Source: Oehlia diaphana (Eukaryota; Glomeromycota; Glomeromycetes; Glomerales; Glomeraceae). Taken from it: a DNA stretch of 61,112 nucleotides. The stretch covers positions 74,065-135,176 of the forward strand of contig QZLH01000093.1 in assembly GCA_003833135.1 (NCBI GenBank). Reading direction: 5' to 3'. Numbering within the stretch: position 1 is the first letter of the stretch; every line of letters starts with the position of its first letter. This document shows, piece after piece, positions 47,052-58,508 of this stretch. The position numbers were made by a program, and so were the translations under genes. The notes beneath the pieces are model-generated. The model was given only the letters and a program-made list of their open reading frames with translations, ran no database searches and had not been told where the DNA came from.

Positions 47052-49105
47052 TTAATGTTTTAATTTATTTTGAGCTAATTGATCTCCTTGTTTAGCAGAT
47101 TTCCCATACCAATAAATTGCTTGATTTATATCCTTGTCAATTCCTTCTCCATATTCATACATAAAACCAAGATTATATTGAGCATCACTGTCTCCTAAAT
47201 ATGCTAACTTGTAATATAATTCAAAAGCTTTGACATAATCTTTCTCAGTCCCTTCTCCATCATAATACATGATAGCAAGATTGTATTGAGCCATACTATT
47301 TCCTAAATTTGCTGCTTGATGATAAAATTCAACTGCTCTTTGCTTATCAACTATGGTTCCAATACCATGATCATAGAAATAACCCATTTTTAATAATCCT
47401 GATGCATATCCCATATATGCTATTTTTTTGTAATATTTAAAAGCTAATTTTTCATCTTTTACAGTTCCACAACCAGATTGATAACATAATCCAACGTAAA
47501 ATTGTGCTAATATATGACCTTGCTCTGATGCATTAATAAATAAATCAAATGCTTCCTTATTATTTTCACTTGTTTCAATCCCTAAATAATTAAAATATCC
47601 AAGTAAGAATTTAGAATTTAAATCATTCTGATTGGTTAATAGTAAATAGTAAATTTCTTGTAAATTTATGTTATTATTAAAATAATCAAGAATATCCTTA
47701 TTATATTTGACACACGTTGATTCTTTTCCTTTATTGATTATTTTGAAAATATAATTTACTGTATCATTAACTATTTTATTTAAATTTTTTTCATCTTTAT
47801 TTGTCAATGATGTAGGTACTATTTCTCTTATATCCATTTTATCAAAATTTTGTATCATTTCTCCATGTAATGAATTATCAATATTTGATAAAGTATCAAT
47901 ATTAGTTGGATTAAAATTTAGTGCTTTTAATCTTTCTACTACTTGATTTATGGTTGGGCGTTTATCTGGTTCACCATTCCAACATTCTAAAAAAAAAACA
48001 TATAATAGAATAATGAGAGTTTGCTAAAAAATTTTTTTTAAAAAAATAAATATATTATATACCGGTATAAATATCAACATAATCTTCAAGTGTATCAGGA
48101 ATGGGTTCTTCTCTAAGGCCCTGTAAAATTTCTAAAACCAAATCAATATCATATTGTTCGCCTTTAGAATAAAAGGGAGGTTGGCCACTAGATATCTCCC
48201 AGAATAATACACCAACACTATAGATATCACTTTTTTTATTTAACGATAATATTTGTCCACTAAATCTTCTTGGATCAACGTAAGGAATTATTTCAAATTG
48301 TGCTTTAAATGATGATTCAATTCTCTTTGACAACCCAAAGTATGATAATTTGATAATATTTTGATGGATCAATACATTACCGGAGTGTTGTAAAATATAA
48401 ATACGTTATGATGTTAAAAATATGACAAAATATTCACTATAATAATTAATAAAGTAAATTACCAAATCACGATGCACTATTCCTTCATTATGTAAATATG
48501 ACACGGCACAGGCTAATTGGCTTGCAAAGGTATATTTATCATTCCATGTAAGACTATTGAAGTTTTCCTTTAAATAATTTTTAAGAGTACCAGAATTAGC
48601 ATACTCCATCACTAGTAAATAATTATTTGATTGAGAATTTTGATTTTCTAATTATAAAAAATAAAAATCAAGAAATAATCATTTTTTATTATAATATATA
48701 TTTATAAAATCACATATTAAATATAAATTTATTATACCTGGATCAAAATTTGCAATTCCATAAAATTTAATAATGTTATCATGAAATTGCATATCACGTT
48801 GAAGCTTAAGCTAGAATTGTCAATATTATAAGTATAAATTTTAAGTAAGCAAATATATATATAAATATATTAATTTATACCTCATGAACGATTTCTTTTG
48901 CAGTAACGTCATCAAGATTAAAAAAAGATTTCAACGCAAAATATTGTGAATTTTTCCAACTTGCACGATAAACTTTTACAAATTCTCCAGTCCCAACTTT
49001 TTGAATATTACTAAAATGTTTTTGTTCATAAAGTCTATAATATTCTCCAGAAATAGATTTCTCAATCCAATTAATCCATTCATTTGTATTTTTTGTGTTT
49101 TGCAT
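47052..49105 (-). pseudogene. TKL-type pseudokinase fused to Sel1 repeats, splice acceptor lost
   Basis: Exons 49105-48881, 48810-48738, 48647-48463, 48387-48063 and 47986-47052 would join in frame to 580 residues. The kinase part has VGTGEFVKVYRAS, FALKSF, IVHRDL and HSGNVLIHQN, but DFG reads YFG (Asp lost). The kinase ends CWNGEPDKRPTINQVV. The C-terminal 230 residues are about five Sel1-type TPR-like repeats (AQYNLAIMYYDGEGTEKDYV, AQYNLGFMYEYGEGIDKDIN), which normally mediate protein-protein contacts. Kinase-Sel1 fusions are common in Rhizophagus. The acceptor before exon 4 is AA instead of AG at 48389-48388, and no alternative AG keeps the frame. Sel1 coding is intact, so a kinase-truncated product or a recent loss are both possible. 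Confidence 0.72.
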
Positions 49106-52100
49106 TTTAATATTAGTAATCGTAAAGTAAAAGAAAAAATCAAGAGAAAAAATATTCTATTATGGACTTGACTAAATATTTATAAATTCTTGGTAATGTA
49201 ATACAAACAAACAAACAAGCCTAAAATATAAAATTTGTTTCATAAATCATATACAAAAAAAAAAAAAATAAATAAAAGCGATTTTTCGTTTTTAGTAGCT
49301 GCTAGCTGTGTTGCAACAGGATAAATTTTTTGTTTTATATTTAGATACTTTGCCGATTTTGAAAAATATGATTGACATATTGCATGTACTGTATATTTAT
49401 GTTAACTCGATATATATAATATATTAGCAATATGCCAAACATATGTTAGGAAATGCGAGGTCAAAATATGTTTAGAGTATGTTGGACATCTTTCAAAAAT
49501 ATGTAAAAAATATAACAAAACAATATAATGAGGATACTTTTATTATATATCGAAATTACGTTTAATATGTCATAAATAATGTAATTTATTATATTAAAAA
49601 TGCAATATTATATTGGAAACATGCAAAACTATAAATGAATATTAATTTTGTATGAATATTGTTATGAAACTTGCAATCTCTATTACCACCCGAAACCACC
49701 TAAAACAATAGTTTTAGTCGTATAAGTTTTGTTTACTTTGTCTTGATTTATCAGGCCATTAGGGACAGTATTAGGACTATTATTTTGGACATTATTGTAA
49801 ATCTTTTGGAAATTTTGGACTCCCGTCAATTTTATATATATATATATATCTATCTTGGAAAATTTTGTTCTTTTCTTTGATAGGAATGTCCTGCAAATTT
49901 GTGAAATTTGGTTGGTTCTTTGTCAATTCAAAATTTTCTTGGTATTAAATCATATTAAATCATATGAATTATTGGTTAAAAGAAAATATTGCTTTTCTCT
50001 AGTTTTTCAGGACTATAAACGTAATTTTTGGTAAGTTTTTTCTTTTTAATTTCTACCTTTTAACGAAACTTCACTTACGTTTCATTTTTTTTTTTTATTT
50101 TTTAGGTGACCGATTCTTGATGCGTGAGAAATTAGGTTGGTTTTTCAATTTCTTTTTGACCTCCATATATAGTTTGATTAGGTATAATTGTTTCATCTAA
50201 TTACTTTTAAAAAAGAAATATGAATAACTGTTCATTAAAATAAATTTCAAGAAAAAAATTACCAAAATATAGTGTCCTAAAGAGAAGATTCAATGATTAA
50301 TGAAATCCTATACGTCCATAAGTCCTGAAAATTAACAATCTAAAAAAAAAGTAAAAAAAATGAAATGTTTATTTCGTTAGTAAATATTTATTAAAATAAA
50401 AAAGAAGCAGAAACTTATCCTTCCACAAAAATTCTATGCGTTCAAAGACTTAAAAAATTAGCTGTCTAAAAAATGAAAAATGAAATTATTAGGAAAGTCC
50501 ATTAAAATCATTAAAAATTGAAATCAAAGACGGAGAAAAATAATTAACAAATCCTATATGTTCAAAAAGCTCAGTCTGAAAAAAAAAAATACTTAAATTT
50601 GTTCACGATAGTAAAAAATTTTTCAATTTATTGCGCACGAATTTTGATTCTAGCAAAATTTGACGCTTGATATTCGCTATAACGGATCAATTTTCTAACC
50701 AGCTATAGTAAAAATGATTCGATAAACCGGATATGTGATGATGAACCAATAAAATTTAAGTAACGTGATGCGGTAAAACTTAATGTTGGCCTGAATTATA
50801 AAAATCTTAATTCCGGCTGAAGTTATACAGTATATTACTTATATATTCAATTAAAAATATTTTATAAAATTTTTTCGCTATACCGAATTTCCCGATAAAC
50901 CGATAAACCGGATATTTTTAGTGGAACCAATAGATCCGTTTATCGAATTTCACTGTGTAGATGAATTTTATTAAAGATGATAAAAAAATAAAAAACACTC
51001 ATGATGATCAGATGATGATCCGGAATTATTAAATTTTCTCCTGTGGAGTGGCGATCACGTTTCTTCTAGCACTCATAATCTTTTATCATTTCTTTTTGTT
51101 CACTAGTATCATTAAACATATTTTCAAATCCTTCCATCCTTTATGAACTATATAATACTTATATATGTTAGAACAATAGAAAAAATAATAGCAAAAAACT
51201 TCTTTTTTTTATTGGCATTAATTATTAACAATTAATAAATAAAATGTATAATAATAATAATTTATTCAACAATAAGATAAAAAATCATAACAAGTTTTAT
51301 TATCGGTACCCGAAAATATAAATCTAATTAAAAAAAAAAAAAATTATTCTTCGATTTTAACTGAAAAAATAATAAAAAAAAAATTTTAAAAATTATTTTC
51401 GGTATTTGAATTAAAACTGAATGTAAAAAAATTACAATTGTCGGCTTGAAAAAAAAAACTGGAAAAAAACTGGAAAAGATAAAAAAAAAAATCATCAGTC
51501 TATAAGAACCGGTAAAAAAAAAGCCGATTGGATGAAAATGAATATCTATCATCAACACATGATCTTGACATCTAATCACCATAATAAATATAGAATAGAT
51601 CGGGCGCAAACAAATCACGCGTTTTTCGTGTTATACGATTCAAATTATTTAATTATTTTATACAAAGGGTAATCTAATATATAAGAATAAAATAAATTTA
51701 TTCTTTTTTTAAAATAGCGGTAATAGTGACATACAATTTTAATCGAGAAAAAAAATGATAGCGTTCGTAAACGTAATGTATTAGCTTTAATGTAACACTA
51801 AATAATATGTAAATGACGACGTTTAGTGCAATATGAGCGAGGTGGTCAATAGTCAACAAAGAATTTTTTTTAAAAAGAAAAAAAAAAAAACATCTTGCAG
51901 CATTTTTTTTTTTTTATCCTTTTTATGTGACGTGGCTTTTGCTCCTGCATTTGTTTTTATAATATAACTCAAACTTTTTAAAAAAAATAATAGTGACATT
52001 TTAAATTAAGTCATTATTGTCATGAAACATTATCTGTAATTTCCCCCAAAAATTAAGATTGATAATTTTTTAAGCCTTTTTTTCAAGATTTTTTAATTAC

Positions 52101-52663
52101 TTTCCTATCAATAGGTTTCAAAAATTCATGAAGTCATGATACATTCATAATCCATTCAGGCAATTCCCCAATCAGGCCACGATATACAATCTGCAATTTC
52201 CCCCAAAAAATTAGCCTCAAAAATTGATTACATAATTTAATTAATTAAAATTGTTATTATTCTTTTAATCCCAAAATGTAAATGTACAATGATCATCGTA
52301 CGCAATAGTCGCATCTATAATACATTTTCAATCAATCAAAAAAAAAAAAAAAACTATTGTGGCAGCATTATTAGATTACTATTGTCATGAAGATCTACTA
52401 ATTCTTTTTGGAATTATGTATTACACAAAAGATTATTGTACGTAATAATCGCATGAAGTCATGGCACACTTCTTATTATGGTTAGATGATTCACTGTTGA
52501 CATAATTTCCCGGCGACAATGATAACATCTGGTGACGCAATTTTAATGAAAACAATAAAATTGTTGGAATCTCATTTTATTTTATCGCATTATTTACAAA
52601 CAAATATTTATTTGTTTATTTGCTTCCCTCGTAATAAAAACTATATTTACAAAAATATTTTAC
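49106..52663. other. Gene-poor region upstream of the fourth large paralogue
   Basis: It is dominated by A/T runs, (TA)n near 49840 and low-complexity frames. A TIR-element piece lies at 50640-50959. Around 49400-49560 words of type ATATGTTAGG/ATATGTTTAG recur. The 600 bp before 52664 do not resemble the promoters at 13660 or 26489, and no CACGTG is present close to the start. Confidence 0.45.
50640..50959. mobile_element. TIR-element fragment related to 19823-22092
   Basis: The right end CGAATTTCACTGTGTA and the subterminal GTTTATCG words match the long element at 19823-22092. GATATTCGCTATAACGGATC is the inverse of a stretch near 21970. No matching left TIR is clear, so the copy is probably truncated or is a short internal-deletion derivative. 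Confidence 0.5.
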
Positions 52664-55600
52664 ATGGAACATATAAAAAAAGCTAATATATTCCGGAATA
52701 GATATCCAGACGAGAGGGCTGCAATTCAAAAATTTTTAGCTATATTAAAATCGAAAAAATTGAAAGAAACGGAATTACTATCTAACCAACAAGCGTTAGT
52801 CCAACAATTTAAATTAAATCATGGATTATTCTTGAATGGTTGTAGGATAGAACCAAGTAAACAAGCTGTATTAATTGAAGGTGACAAATGGAATATTAAT
52901 TTATATGAGGGTCAACCTTTTGTGTGTACTTCCGTAAACGATCACACCTCTCACGTGAATTTATTGAGTTTTAATTCGGATGATGACGACGTTGAACTTG
53001 ATGAATCCCTACAACCATCAGATTTATGTATTAATTTTCCTGTTATCGAAATTACTTATACTGCCGATTTATCAAAATCTTTTTCAAATTTTATAAATGA
53101 CGACGAAGGAAAATTATATGAAATGTACGGTCACCTACTTCCAAGAAAGATTTTAATTGGTGGAAAATTATTTATCCGTGGCCTTAAATCTGCTACTTGT
53201 ACACAAATCGACATTTTTAGTTCTTACTTAAATTGGGCATATGATTTAACAAAATATAAAAAAGAAATCCCATTTGATAATTTATCCGCTTCGAATTTTT
53301 TTCCAAAAATATTAACATCAGACGGAACAAATTTGGACACTCATGAAAAATTAACCGATTGGATGAATAATTTATACCAAGATGATACGGTTGAAATAAT
53401 TTCTTATAATAACCTCGTTCCAATTTCTCAATTAAAATTCGATACAATATCATTTGTAGATGAGATACAACCTGGAATTGCTAATTTTAAAGAGAAATTG
53501 ACTTTAGAAAATTGGGTTAAAAATTCAAAATATGCAAGATGGGTTGAAGAATTTCAACTTCGAGGTTTAATAATTAATCAAAATTTTGAATTAAGAACTA
53601 GCAAGAAAAATGCTGTTGATTTAATTAACATTCCTAATGTAGAATCAAGTGATAAATTTTATTTAAGAATAATAAAGCCGACGACTATCTTAGAAGAAGT
53701 ATTAATACATAATAACATCTTTTTAGCTAATAGCGATGATGATATAAGCTCTTTTCCGTTTATTAAAATATCGGATGGTCTAAGTCATGAAGATTATGCA
53801 CATTTTCTGGTAAAGTGTGAACAATATAACGTTCTGTTAACTATGGATAATATTAAACCTTCAGAAAAATTTAAACAAGCTGTAGAAAAAGCACTCGAAA
53901 GTATGAAACCACTCATACGTTTACAAGAAGTTTTTGACGAATATGGTCATCTTATTCCATTAAATATCGTATTAGGAAAATCTCTTAAAAATACAATAGA
54001 AAATTCACACTACATTTCGACAAAGATTAATTTAGATCCACCAGTATTCGAATCTTTAAAATCACATTTAGCAGATTTCAGTATTCCGTGTCTTTTAACG
54101 CCAAAAGGAGATGATATTATTGAAGAAAATGGTTTATCTGAATGGGTTCAAAATATGAATAATGACTTAGAAATTATTGAATTTAATAATATAATTCCTT
54201 TATATGATATTCTTGAAGTAGAACAAAAGAAGAAAATAGATATAATTTTAAATAAAGAAAATAATTTTAAGATTATAATGACCGGTAGTATTGATTTAAA
54301 GGATTCTAATATTACCAAGCAGATAATTGTAAATATAGAACCATCATTAGAAAATAAAAATTACGAAGTTTTTGGATCAATTATCTCAAAAACTAATTCA
54401 AGATTGAAAGATATATTCGTTACATTTGGATCATATGAAATTAATAAATTTACTGCGACGATAATAACTTCAAAGAATACAAGTATAAATATAAAGGAAT
54501 GTTATATCATATGGATGATGATTGGAAATCCTTCAAAATTATCAGTATTTAGTCCAAATAATCGAAAAGTACAAGTTGATTGTATTAAAGAATCTATTAA
54601 ATTACAACGAAACAATTCCTCCTATTCAATTAAAACTTCTCACCAGTTATCTCAAGGATATGATATCTCTATTAATTGTTTTAAGCCTATAAATATTGAA
54701 CTAACCGGATGGTCAAAGAATTGTGTTTACTTAAATATTTCAAATACAATGATGAATAATAGAAATGTTAAACCTGATATAGATAATGTTGAAATAGCTA
54801 TTTGTGTTTTAAATTCAGGTCATGAAAAATCAAAGATTGATATTAGCGGACAAAGGTATTCTATGGGATATATTTTAACTGAAAAAAATTATTTAGATGC
54901 TATATCAAACGCACAAAAATATTTAAGAAACACTTATCCAACAAAAAAAGAAAGAGAAAAAGTAACAAGGTTAATTATTAATAAGAAAAAATTAGAATAT
55001 CATTTGGATTTATCGGACTTTGTTAATTTAGAGAAATTAAATTGTTCTGAAAATGACTTAACTAGTCTAGATATTAGTAAAAATAAGCATTTAACTGAGA
55101 TTGATTGTTCTCAAAATAAATTAATTAGTTTAGATCTAAGTAATTGTTCAAATATTAAATTAGTCACAGCTAATTGCAATCAACTTAATGAATTGAAATT
55201 ACCTGTCACAAATTATTTAAAATTAGAATATTTAAATTTACTTGATAATTCTTTTTCTCAAAATTTAGATTGTTTTAACCGGTTATTTAATTTAAAGGAA
55301 TTACTTATAGGAAATATTGATGGTGATAGAATTCAACTAGGCATATATAACCAATTTCATGGTAGTTTGAAACCTTTAAAAGATTTAATTAAATTAGAGA
55401 GTTTAAGTATTAATAATACTGATATAGAATTTGGTTTGGAATTCTTACCTGATAGTATTAAAAATTTTCGATGCTTGGCAGATCAAAGAGAAGAAGCTAA
55501 AGTGAAAAATATATATGAACAACTTGAGGAATATACACTGAGTCCTATTGAAGCTTTTCAAGGTAAATATAATTTGAAAGCATGGAGAAAAAATTGGAAA

Positions 55601-57646
55601 TTAGTTAAAGAAAAGGAAGCGCTCCAAAATCAGTTTAAACAAGTTGAAGAGTTAACATCTAGCGCTAAACTTAAAGAATTTGAAAAAGAAGAAAGTAGTT
55701 TGATCGCAGAAGAGGAGGACTTGTTTAAAAAAAATAAGCTTCTGGAGCAAGAAAGGAAAAATTTGGAGCAAGAAACGGATGATTTGAAACAGCTGGTCAA
55801 GGAACTAAATGCCAAATTGGAACAGAAAGAGGTTGATTATCAGAAAGCCAAGCAGCAATTGGAAGAAAAAGAAGAAAAGCTAAAATCCTTCACTGAGGAA
55901 AAGCTAGAAAATTTTACTACTGAAAAATTAATGGTAAAAGAAGAATTGAATAAAGAAATTAAAGTTTTAAAATATGAACTATTAATCAAAGAGAGGGATA
56001 CAGAACAATCGAAAAAACATCTGGAAGAAATGAATAAGGTGTTGAAAATTAAAGAGGAAGAATGTGACAACTTGAGAAATAAATTAGATAATATTAAATC
56101 ATCATTATCTGAAATAAAAAATAAAAAAGAAAAATTAAATGATCTAAAAAAAAAATTAGAGTACAAAAAAAATTTTTCTAAATCTGGTACATCTGGACTG
56201 AGAAAGCAAATGAATGATTTGAAAAGAGAAATAAATTCGTTACAAAGTCAAGCAGTAAAAGCTAGGGAAATAGAAAATGAACTTGAAGAGGTCAAGAGAA
56301 ACAAGAATAGACTTCAAAATGAGAAAGTTCAACAACAAAACATTGTGGAATATCTTCAGAAAGAACAGACAATTTTACGAGATAATATTAAAAACCTTGA
56401 TACCAAATTAAGAGATAAAGTAGGTCTTATTAATAATCTTGAGCAACAAAGAAGTCGACAAACTGAGGAATTACAAAGTAAATTGGATGAAGAAATTAGA
56501 AAACATCAATTTTCACAAGAGATTATTACTTCTCTTAATGACGAATTAAAAAATAAAGAGAAAATTATTAAGGAATCGCAAATTAAGCTGAATGATGAAA
56601 CAAGAAAATATCAAGTTTCCCTGGATAAATTAAAAAATAAAGAGGAACTTAATAAGGAATTGGAAAGTAAGTTGGATGAAGAAATTAGAAAACATCAATT
56701 TTCACAAGAGATTATTACTTCTCTTAATGACGAATTAAAAAATAAAGAGAAAATTATTAAGGAATCGCAAAATAAGTTGAATGAAGAAACAAGAAAATAT
56801 CAAGATTCCCTGGATAAATTAAAAAATAAAGAAGAACTTAATAAGGGTTTAGAAAGTAAATTGGATGAAGAAATTAGAAAATATCAATTTTCACAAGAGA
56901 TTATTACTTCCCTCAATGATGAATTAAAAAATAAAGAGAAAATTATTAAGGAATCGCAAAATAAGTTGAATGAAGAAACAAGAAAATATCAAGATTCCCT
57001 GGATAAATTAAAAAATAAAGAAGAACTTAATAAGGGTTTAGAAAGTAAATTGGATGAAGAAATTAGAAAATATCAATTTTCACAAGAGATTATTACTTCC
57101 CTCAATGACGAATTAAAAAATAAGGAGAAAATTATTAAGGAATCGCAAAATAAGCTGAATGAAGAAACAAGAAAATATCAAGATTCTCTGGATAAATTAA
57201 AAAATAATGAGGAACTCAATAAGGAATTAGAAAGTAAATTGGATGAAAGGATCAGAAAATATCAAGTTTCACAAGAGATTATTACTTTCCTCAATGACGA
57301 ATTAAAAAATAAAGAGAAAATTATTGAGGAATCGCAAAATAAGCTGAATGAAGAAATTAGAGAATATCAAGATTCTCTGGACAAATTAAAAAATAATGAG
57401 GAATTTATTAAGGAATTACAAATTAAATTGGATGAAGAAGTCAAAAAAGATCAAGCTTTCCAGAAGATTATTACTTCCCTCAATAGGGAATTAAAAAATA
57501 AAGAGAAAATTATTAAGGAATCGCAAAATAAGCTGAATGAAGAAATTAGAAAAGATCAAGCTTCCCAGGAGATTATTACTTCCTTCAATAGCGAATTAAA
57601 AAATAAAGAGAATATTATTGAGGAATTACTTTTCAGAAACTTTTAA
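52664..57646 (+). CDS. MACPF-like / LRR / coiled-coil paralogue, kinase and C-terminal module missing
   Basis: One uninterrupted frame of 1660 residues. The first 40 residues (RNRYPDERAAIQKFLAILKS) are a worn remnant of the kinase tail (compare GDSDKRPTIRKVVTDLK in the intact copy); the rest of the kinase is absent. The MACPF-like halves are at about residue 151 (YGHLLPRKILIGGKL) and 425 (YGHLIPLNIVLGKSL), LRRs at about 780-930, and the coiled coil from about 979. Six 63-residue repeats fill the end (56483 onward). It stops ENIIEELLFRNF, without the conserved C-terminal module of the other three. The middle is closest to the copy at 13660 (shared NIKECYIIWMMIGNPSKLSV), so it may be a dispersed duplicate of it. 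No introns or stops. It may be functional in a shortened form. Confidence 0.78.
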   Translation: MEHIKKANIFRNRYPDERAAIQKFLAILKSKKLKETELLSNQQALVQQFKLNHGLFLNGCRIEPSKQAVLIEGDKWNINLYEGQPFVCTSVNDHTSHVNLLSFNSDDDDVELDESLQPSDLCINFPVIEITYTADLSKSFSNFINDDEGKLYEMYGHLLPRKILIGGKLFIRGLKSATCTQIDIFSSYLNWAYDLTKYKKEIPFDNLSASNFFPKILTSDGTNLDTHEKLTDWMNNLYQDDTVEIISYNNLVPISQLKFDTISFVDEIQPGIANFKEKLTLENWVKNSKYARWVEEFQLRGLIINQNFELRTSKKNAVDLINIPNVESSDKFYLRIIKPTTILEEVLIHNNIFLANSDDDISSFPFIKISDGLSHEDYAHFLVKCEQYNVLLTMDNIKPSEKFKQAVEKALESMKPLIRLQEVFDEYGHLIPLNIVLGKSLKNTIENSHYISTKINLDPPVFESLKSHLADFSIPCLLTPKGDDIIEENGLSEWVQNMNNDLEIIEFNNIIPLYDILEVEQKKKIDIILNKENNFKIIMTGSIDLKDSNITKQIIVNIEPSLENKNYEVFGSIISKTNSRLKDIFVTFGSYEINKFTATIITSKNTSINIKECYIIWMMIGNPSKLSVFSPNNRKVQVDCIKESIKLQRNNSSYSIKTSHQLSQGYDISINCFKPINIELTGWSKNCVYLNISNTMMNNRNVKPDIDNVEIAICVLNSGHEKSKIDISGQRYSMGYILTEKNYLDAISNAQKYLRNTYPTKKEREKVTRLIINKKKLEYHLDLSDFVNLEKLNCSENDLTSLDISKNKHLTEIDCSQNKLISLDLSNCSNIKLVTANCNQLNELKLPVTNYLKLEYLNLLDNSFSQNLDCFNRLFNLKELLIGNIDGDRIQLGIYNQFHGSLKPLKDLIKLESLSINNTDIEFGLEFLPDSIKNFRCLADQREEAKVKNIYEQLEEYTLSPIEAFQGKYNLKAWRKNWKLVKEKEALQNQFKQVEELTSSAKLKEFEKEESSLIAEEEDLFKKNKLLEQERKNLEQETDDLKQLVKELNAKLEQKEVDYQKAKQQLEEKEEKLKSFTEEKLENFTTEKLMVKEELNKEIKVLKYELLIKERDTEQSKKHLEEMNKVLKIKEEECDNLRNKLDNIKSSLSEIKNKKEKLNDLKKKLEYKKNFSKSGTSGLRKQMNDLKREINSLQSQAVKAREIENELEEVKRNKNRLQNEKVQQQNIVEYLQKEQTILRDNIKNLDTKLRDKVGLINNLEQQRSRQTEELQSKLDEEIRKHQFSQEIITSLNDELKNKEKIIKESQIKLNDETRKYQVSLDKLKNKEELNKELESKLDEEIRKHQFSQEIITSLNDELKNKEKIIKESQNKLNEETRKYQDSLDKLKNKEELNKGLESKLDEEIRKYQFSQEIITSLNDELKNKEKIIKESQNKLNEETRKYQDSLDKLKNKEELNKGLESKLDEEIRKYQFSQEIITSLNDELKNKEKIIKESQNKLNEETRKYQDSLDKLKNNEELNKELESKLDERIRKYQVSQEIITFLNDELKNKEKIIEESQNKLNEEIREYQDSLDKLKNNEEFIKELQIKLDEEVKKDQAFQKIITSLNRELKNKEKIIKESQNKLNEEIRKDQASQEIITSFNSELKNKENIIEELLFRNF
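56483..57646 (+). repeat. Six 63-residue (189-bp) coiled-coil repeats
   Basis: TTGGATGA-type unit starts at 56483, 56672, 56861, 57050, 57239 and 57428 are each exactly 189 bp apart (63 residues, nine heptads). Units read SKLDEEIRKYQFSQEIITSL and then KNKEKIIKESQNKLNEETRK with few changes. Units 2 to 4 are almost identical, indicating recent array growth. Related 63-residue units appear in the gene at 13660. Confidence 0.88.
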
Positions 57647-57817
57647 AATCGAACAATATCGTGACTATATCAAAACTTTATCATAGAACTTATCGTAAAG
57701 ATTTAGTACTGTATCGTGACCAAATCTTGATTATAAGTTACGCGGATCAATATATATGAAGTTGATGCATATTAAAGAAATCATCACCTGATTTAACCAG
57801 GCTCGTACAAAAATAGT
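57647..57817. other. 3' flank of the fourth paralogue
   Basis: Non-coding. It contains two ATCGTGAC words (about 57656 and 57713) and no trace of the missing C-terminal module. Confidence 0.4.
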
Positions 57818-57820
57818 ATT

Positions 57821-58121
57821 GAAGTTGTAGTAAATTTATTTTAAAAAGTTGAAAAATGTATATAAACTTTATTTTATAAATCTTAAAATTGAAAACATAT
57901 AATAAATGTATATTTAAATTATAGTAAACAAATATTGAAGTTGTAGTAAATTTATTTTAAAAAGTTGAAAAATGTATATAAATTTTATTTTATAAATCTT
58001 AAAATTGAAAACATATAATAAACGTATATCTAAATTATAGTAAACAAATATTGAAGTTGTAGTAAATTTATTTTAAAAAGTTGAAAAATGTATATAAACT
58101 TTATTTTATAGATCTTAAAAT
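57821..58121. repeat. 116-bp tandem repeat, about 2.6 copies
   Basis: GAAGTTGTAGTAAATTTATT starts at 57821, 57937 and 58053, exactly 116 bp apart. The units are nearly identical, with single-base changes. The third copy ends after about 69 bp. They are A/T-rich and non-coding. Confidence 0.85.
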
Positions 58122-58369
58122 TTCTATTCTAAGTCTAATCATACGCATTATTTTAATCTATAAATAAAACTGAATTGTTCAATATGCCCTTTTAACACAT
58201 TTTTTAAAAAAGTTTCAAATTTTTTGAAACTTACTAGAATTTTGGTATTCTTATATATGTAGGGAGCCATTCCGCTAAAATAATAAATAAATAAATAAAG
58301 GTTATTAAAATGTTTTTTAAAAGAAAGTTTTTAAAGTACTCCGAGTTCCGGTAACAAAGGCGGAGCTGG

Positions 58370-58400
58370 TGTCTTATGAACTAAAATATTATTGAAACAT
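58370..58400 (-). pseudogene. Catalytic-loop relic of a TKL kinase
   Basis: The minus strand reads FNNILVHKTP here, matching the HSNNILVHK stretch that follows HRDL in the kinases of this window. The rest of the exon is not recognisable. It lies close to the better preserved exon at 58439-58508. Confidence 0.4.
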
Positions 58401-58438
58401 CTTTTTAAATTTAGCTTCAAAATTATTTTAAATCTCAC

Positions 58439-58508
58439 ATTCGTCCTTCATAATTCCATATAAATGAATAATATTATTGTGAACAACCACTTCTCGTTGA
58501 AGTTTAAG
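58439..58508 (-). pseudogene. Isolated TKL kinase exon with intact splice sites
   Basis: The minus strand from 58508 reads LKLQREVVVHNNIIHLYGIM, the alpha-C to beta-4 exon seen as LKLQRDMQFHDNIIKFYGIA in the gene at 47052. It is exactly 70 nt, the size of exon 2 in all three stand-alone kinases, preceded by TTTTTTAG and followed by GTGAGA. Exon 1 (glycine loop) was not found upstream. It is a clear relic of a lost kinase gene. Confidence 0.6.

Noticed and set aside
48388..48463. U12-type or AT-AC intron to rescue the kinase-Sel1 gene
   Set aside because: The donor is an ordinary GTAATT, no U12 branch motif is evident, and an AC end would shift the frame.
51328..51618. 96-codon minus-strand frame rich in Phe/Ile
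   Set aside because: It arises from A-rich low-complexity DNA on the plus strand, with no domain or conserved pattern.
56483..58121. CRISPR-like array
   Set aside because: The repeats are contiguous tandem units without unique spacers, in coding or A/T-rich eukaryotic DNA.
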